Shown one piece after another: positions 63,824 through 64,000 of a stretch of DNA of 64,000 bases; the first letter of the stretch is position 1; the number at the start of each line of letters is the position of its first letter. Source of the DNA: Saprospiraceae bacterium (GTDB lineage: Bacteria; Bacteroidota; Bacteroidia; Chitinophagales; Saprospiraceae). Location of the stretch: the NCBI GenBank assembly GCA_020630435.1, contig JAHDBJ010000007.1, positions 117,834-181,833 on the forward strand, in the 5' to 3' direction. The notes below the pieces were generated by a model. The model saw only the letters and a list, made by a program, of their open reading frames with translations, was not told the origin of the DNA and did no database searches. The position numbers and the translations under genes were made by a program.

Positions 63824-64000
63824 GTTTTAATATAATTTAGAAGTCCACTATCTTTAATTTTTGGCTGCTCCACTTTTTGTAGATCTACCTTTATTCCTTG
63901 CTAATACAAGTAATCCTATTCTATATCGTAAGTAATCGATATATCTTTGCTCGCTGCGATACAAGAAGCGAAGGCGGCACTCGCTCCGAAAAAGCGTGGC
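63824..64000. other. Unassigned right edge with a GC-rich end
   Basis: No gene could be assigned. The last 52 bases are about 60% G+C, in contrast to the AT-rich rest of the window, and contain short GCGAAGG- and CTCGCT-type motifs. It may be the start of an inserted or repeated element that continues outside the window. Confidence 0.4.

Overview
The window is AT-rich, densely coded DNA from a member of the Bacteroidota. The evidence is two proteins with type IX secretion (T9SS) C-terminal sorting domains of the serine-protease kind plus a third paralogue of the same type, a PorP/SprF-family protein, ECF sigma / anti-sigma pairs of the Bacteroidota kind, a LytS/LytTR two-component pair, many lipoproteins, start codons without clear Shine-Dalgarno sequences, and TAnnTTTG-like -7 promoter boxes. 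The abundance of TPR-CHAT proteins and LRR proteins suggests the Saprospiria, but that placement is inference; no rRNA or tRNA gene was seen.

Layout. 1-2073: 3' part of dsbD. 2195-6881: two LRR-Ig surface proteins, the first with a subtilisin (S8) domain and a T9SS sorting domain, the second without either. 7117-8068: an ECF sigma factor and a small anti-sigma-like protein, separated by a strong terminator. 8159-17681: a long minus-strand run with an ABC exporter pair carrying a His-rich loop, fumC, pruA, a lipoprotein, an ASCH-GNAT fusion, a DUF4345-like protein, a Crp-family regulator, coaD, a macrodomain hydrolase and a methyltransferase. 17900-24303: a MORN-repeat protein, an SH3 lipoprotein and a lysyl-endopeptidase-like T9SS cargo. 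24443-30973: two amidohydrolases, a glycosyltransferase and aroB. 31333-36208: a DUF4175 coiled-coil membrane protein, an RsbW-like ATPase, ybeY and a uracil-DNA-glycosylase-family protein. 36213-42233: a second ECF sigma factor with a membrane TPR partner, hemL and clpB.

42368-51484 is the most unusual part: two closely related extracytoplasmic TPR-CHAT (caspase-like) proteins flank a third LRR-Ig-subtilisin gene on the opposite strand. The first 188 coding bases and about 110 upstream bases of that subtilisin gene are almost identical to the protease-less LRR gene at 5409, in inverted orientation 43 kb away, while their LRR bodies have diverged. This looks like recent gene conversion or duplication of a constant 5' end onto variable LRR regions.

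51488-64000: AlkD and photolyase (DNA repair), PorP/SprF, an SH3-NlpC/P60 peptidase, an NrtR-like NUDIX protein with a hairpin leader, a beta-lactamase-fold lipoprotein, a LytTR regulator and LytS-type kinase, an HExxH lipoprotein, an erythromycin-esterase-like protein and an FGE-sulfatase-domain protein. A diverged dispersed repeat lies upstream of two of these genes.

How they may act together: ECF sigma factors, T9SS secretion and the envelope proteases suggest a surface-sensing and proteolysis programme; this is inferred from proximity and domain content only.
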